Shown: positions 6,171 through 6,712 of the stretch, piece by piece
How the letters are laid out: the number at the start of each line of letters is the position of its first letter
Numbering within the stretch: position 1 is the stretch's first letter
Source of the DNA: Caryophanales bacterium UBA7057
GTDB lineage: Bacteria > Bacillota_I > Bacilli_A > RF39 > UBA660
DNA length: 6,712 nt
Direction of reading: 5' to 3'
Assembly (NCBI GenBank): GCA_002493865.1
Contig: DLAC01000057.1
Coordinates: forward strand, 1 to 6,712
Notes under the pieces: generated by a model
Databases searched by the model: none
Told to the model about the DNA's origin: nothing
What the model saw: the letters and a program-made list of their open reading frames with translations, nothing else
Made by a program: the position numbers and the translations under genes

Positions 6171-6712
6171 AAAGAATATTAAAAAATGACTATATCCTAT
6201 CTACTATTAGTAAATTTTTTAGCATTATTTTCGGATTTTTATCTCTCGTTTTACTAAATAGATATTTAGGCGCTACGTTAAAGGGTGAATATTCTACATT
6301 AATTAACTATGTAACAATCATTTCTTCTATTTTTCAATTAGGAATTTCTGTAGTTTATTCTAAGTTTAAAAGGAAAAACATAAAAAACTGTTTTGAAATT
6401 TTTGTATCGCTATCTTTTATTCAGTTTATGATATATGTTTTAATTAGTTTAATTTTAATTTTCATATTTGGAAGAAATATTCAATTATTTTGGATTTTGT
6501 TGATTTCTTGTATTGCCATTTTAACGACACAATTAAGATATATTAATTTAGTGGAGGATATAAAATATAATACACTTGTTGTAATTGTTATGTCGACTTT
6601 TAATTTTGTTTTAACACTAGTTGCGTTTCTATTTTTGGAAAAGCATTTATATATTGGTTTATGTATCTATATACTTAAAGATTTAACAATTATTTTAATG
6701 TACTTAGGAAAT
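6167..6712 (+). CDS. wzx: Wzx-type polysaccharide flippase, 3' end beyond the window
   Basis: An open frame runs from ATG 6167 to the last base (182 codons, no stop). The start overlaps the upstream stop as ATGA (6167-6170), and GTGGGGA (6154-6160) is a suitably spaced ribosome binding site, so it is translationally coupled to the polymerase gene. The N-terminus reads KNDYILSTISKFFSIIFGF, then LLNRYLGATLKGEYSTLINYV (about 29-49) and IFQLGISVVYSK. The order helix, 'nRyLG...kGeY', helix, 'lGi..vy' is characteristic of polysaccharide flippases of the MOP superfamily, which move undecaprenyl-diphosphate-linked units across the membrane. About five membrane segments are present, against 12-14 in full proteins of 400-500 residues, so well under half the gene is visible. 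It is too short for tests of the C-terminal half, and whether it is intact is unknown. Confidence 0.88.
   Translation, partial: MKRILKNDYILSTISKFFSIIFGFLSLVLLNRYLGATLKGEYSTLINYVTIISSIFQLGISVVYSKFKRKNIKNCFEIFVSLSFIQFMIYVLISLILIFIFGRNIQLFWILLISCIAILTTQLRYINLVEDIKYNTLVVIVMSTFNFVLTLVAFLFLEKHLYIGLCIYILKDLTIILMYLGN

Noticed and set aside
1..6712. CRISPR array, tRNA/rRNA, insertion sequence or attachment-site repeats
   Set aside because: I looked for repeated spacer-repeat units, tRNA-like cloverleafs, transposase genes and long terminal repeats and saw none; intergenic space is too small for most of these.

Overview
The window is AT-rich (roughly 30% GC by eye), every supported gene is on the + strand, and the genes are tightly packed behind strong AGGAGG/AAGGTGAT-type ribosome binding sites. 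This points to a low-GC Bacillota (Firmicutes; Bacilli, Clostridia or Erysipelotrichia-like). I cannot name genus or species from the sequence.

Layout. (1) Positions 1-534 hold the 3' part, or possibly all, of an unrecognised Lys-rich protein, closed by a rho-independent terminator at 530-562. (2) Positions 561-1805 hold a two-gene unit. It encodes an ECF-type RNA polymerase sigma factor (609-1148), then a single-pass membrane protein (1151-1768) in the place and topology expected of its anti-sigma factor, then a terminator (1778-1805). A possible ECF-type -35 element (TGAAAC) lies just upstream. (3) Positions 1806-1911 are a regulatory intergenic region with a sigma-A-like promoter and an inverted repeat over its -35 box. 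(4) From 1912 to the window end runs a surface-polysaccharide operon: a short phosphoglycosyl transferase that starts the repeat unit on undecaprenyl phosphate, two GT4-type glycosyltransferases, a Wzy-type polymerase, and the 5' part of a Wzx-type flippase that runs off the end.

How the genes fit together. The phosphoglycosyl transferase would load the first sugar-phosphate on the lipid carrier. The two glycosyltransferases would add further sugars on the cytoplasmic face. The flippase would move the lipid-linked unit across the membrane, and the polymerase would join units outside. This is a textbook Wzx/Wzy-dependent capsule or exopolysaccharide pathway, so the family assignments are not novel. 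The less ordinary points are the unusual putative anti-sigma factor beside the polysaccharide operon, the repeat architecture at the operon promoter, and the unassigned first gene. A regulatory link between the sigma/anti-sigma pair and the polysaccharide genes is possible but is not shown by the sequence.
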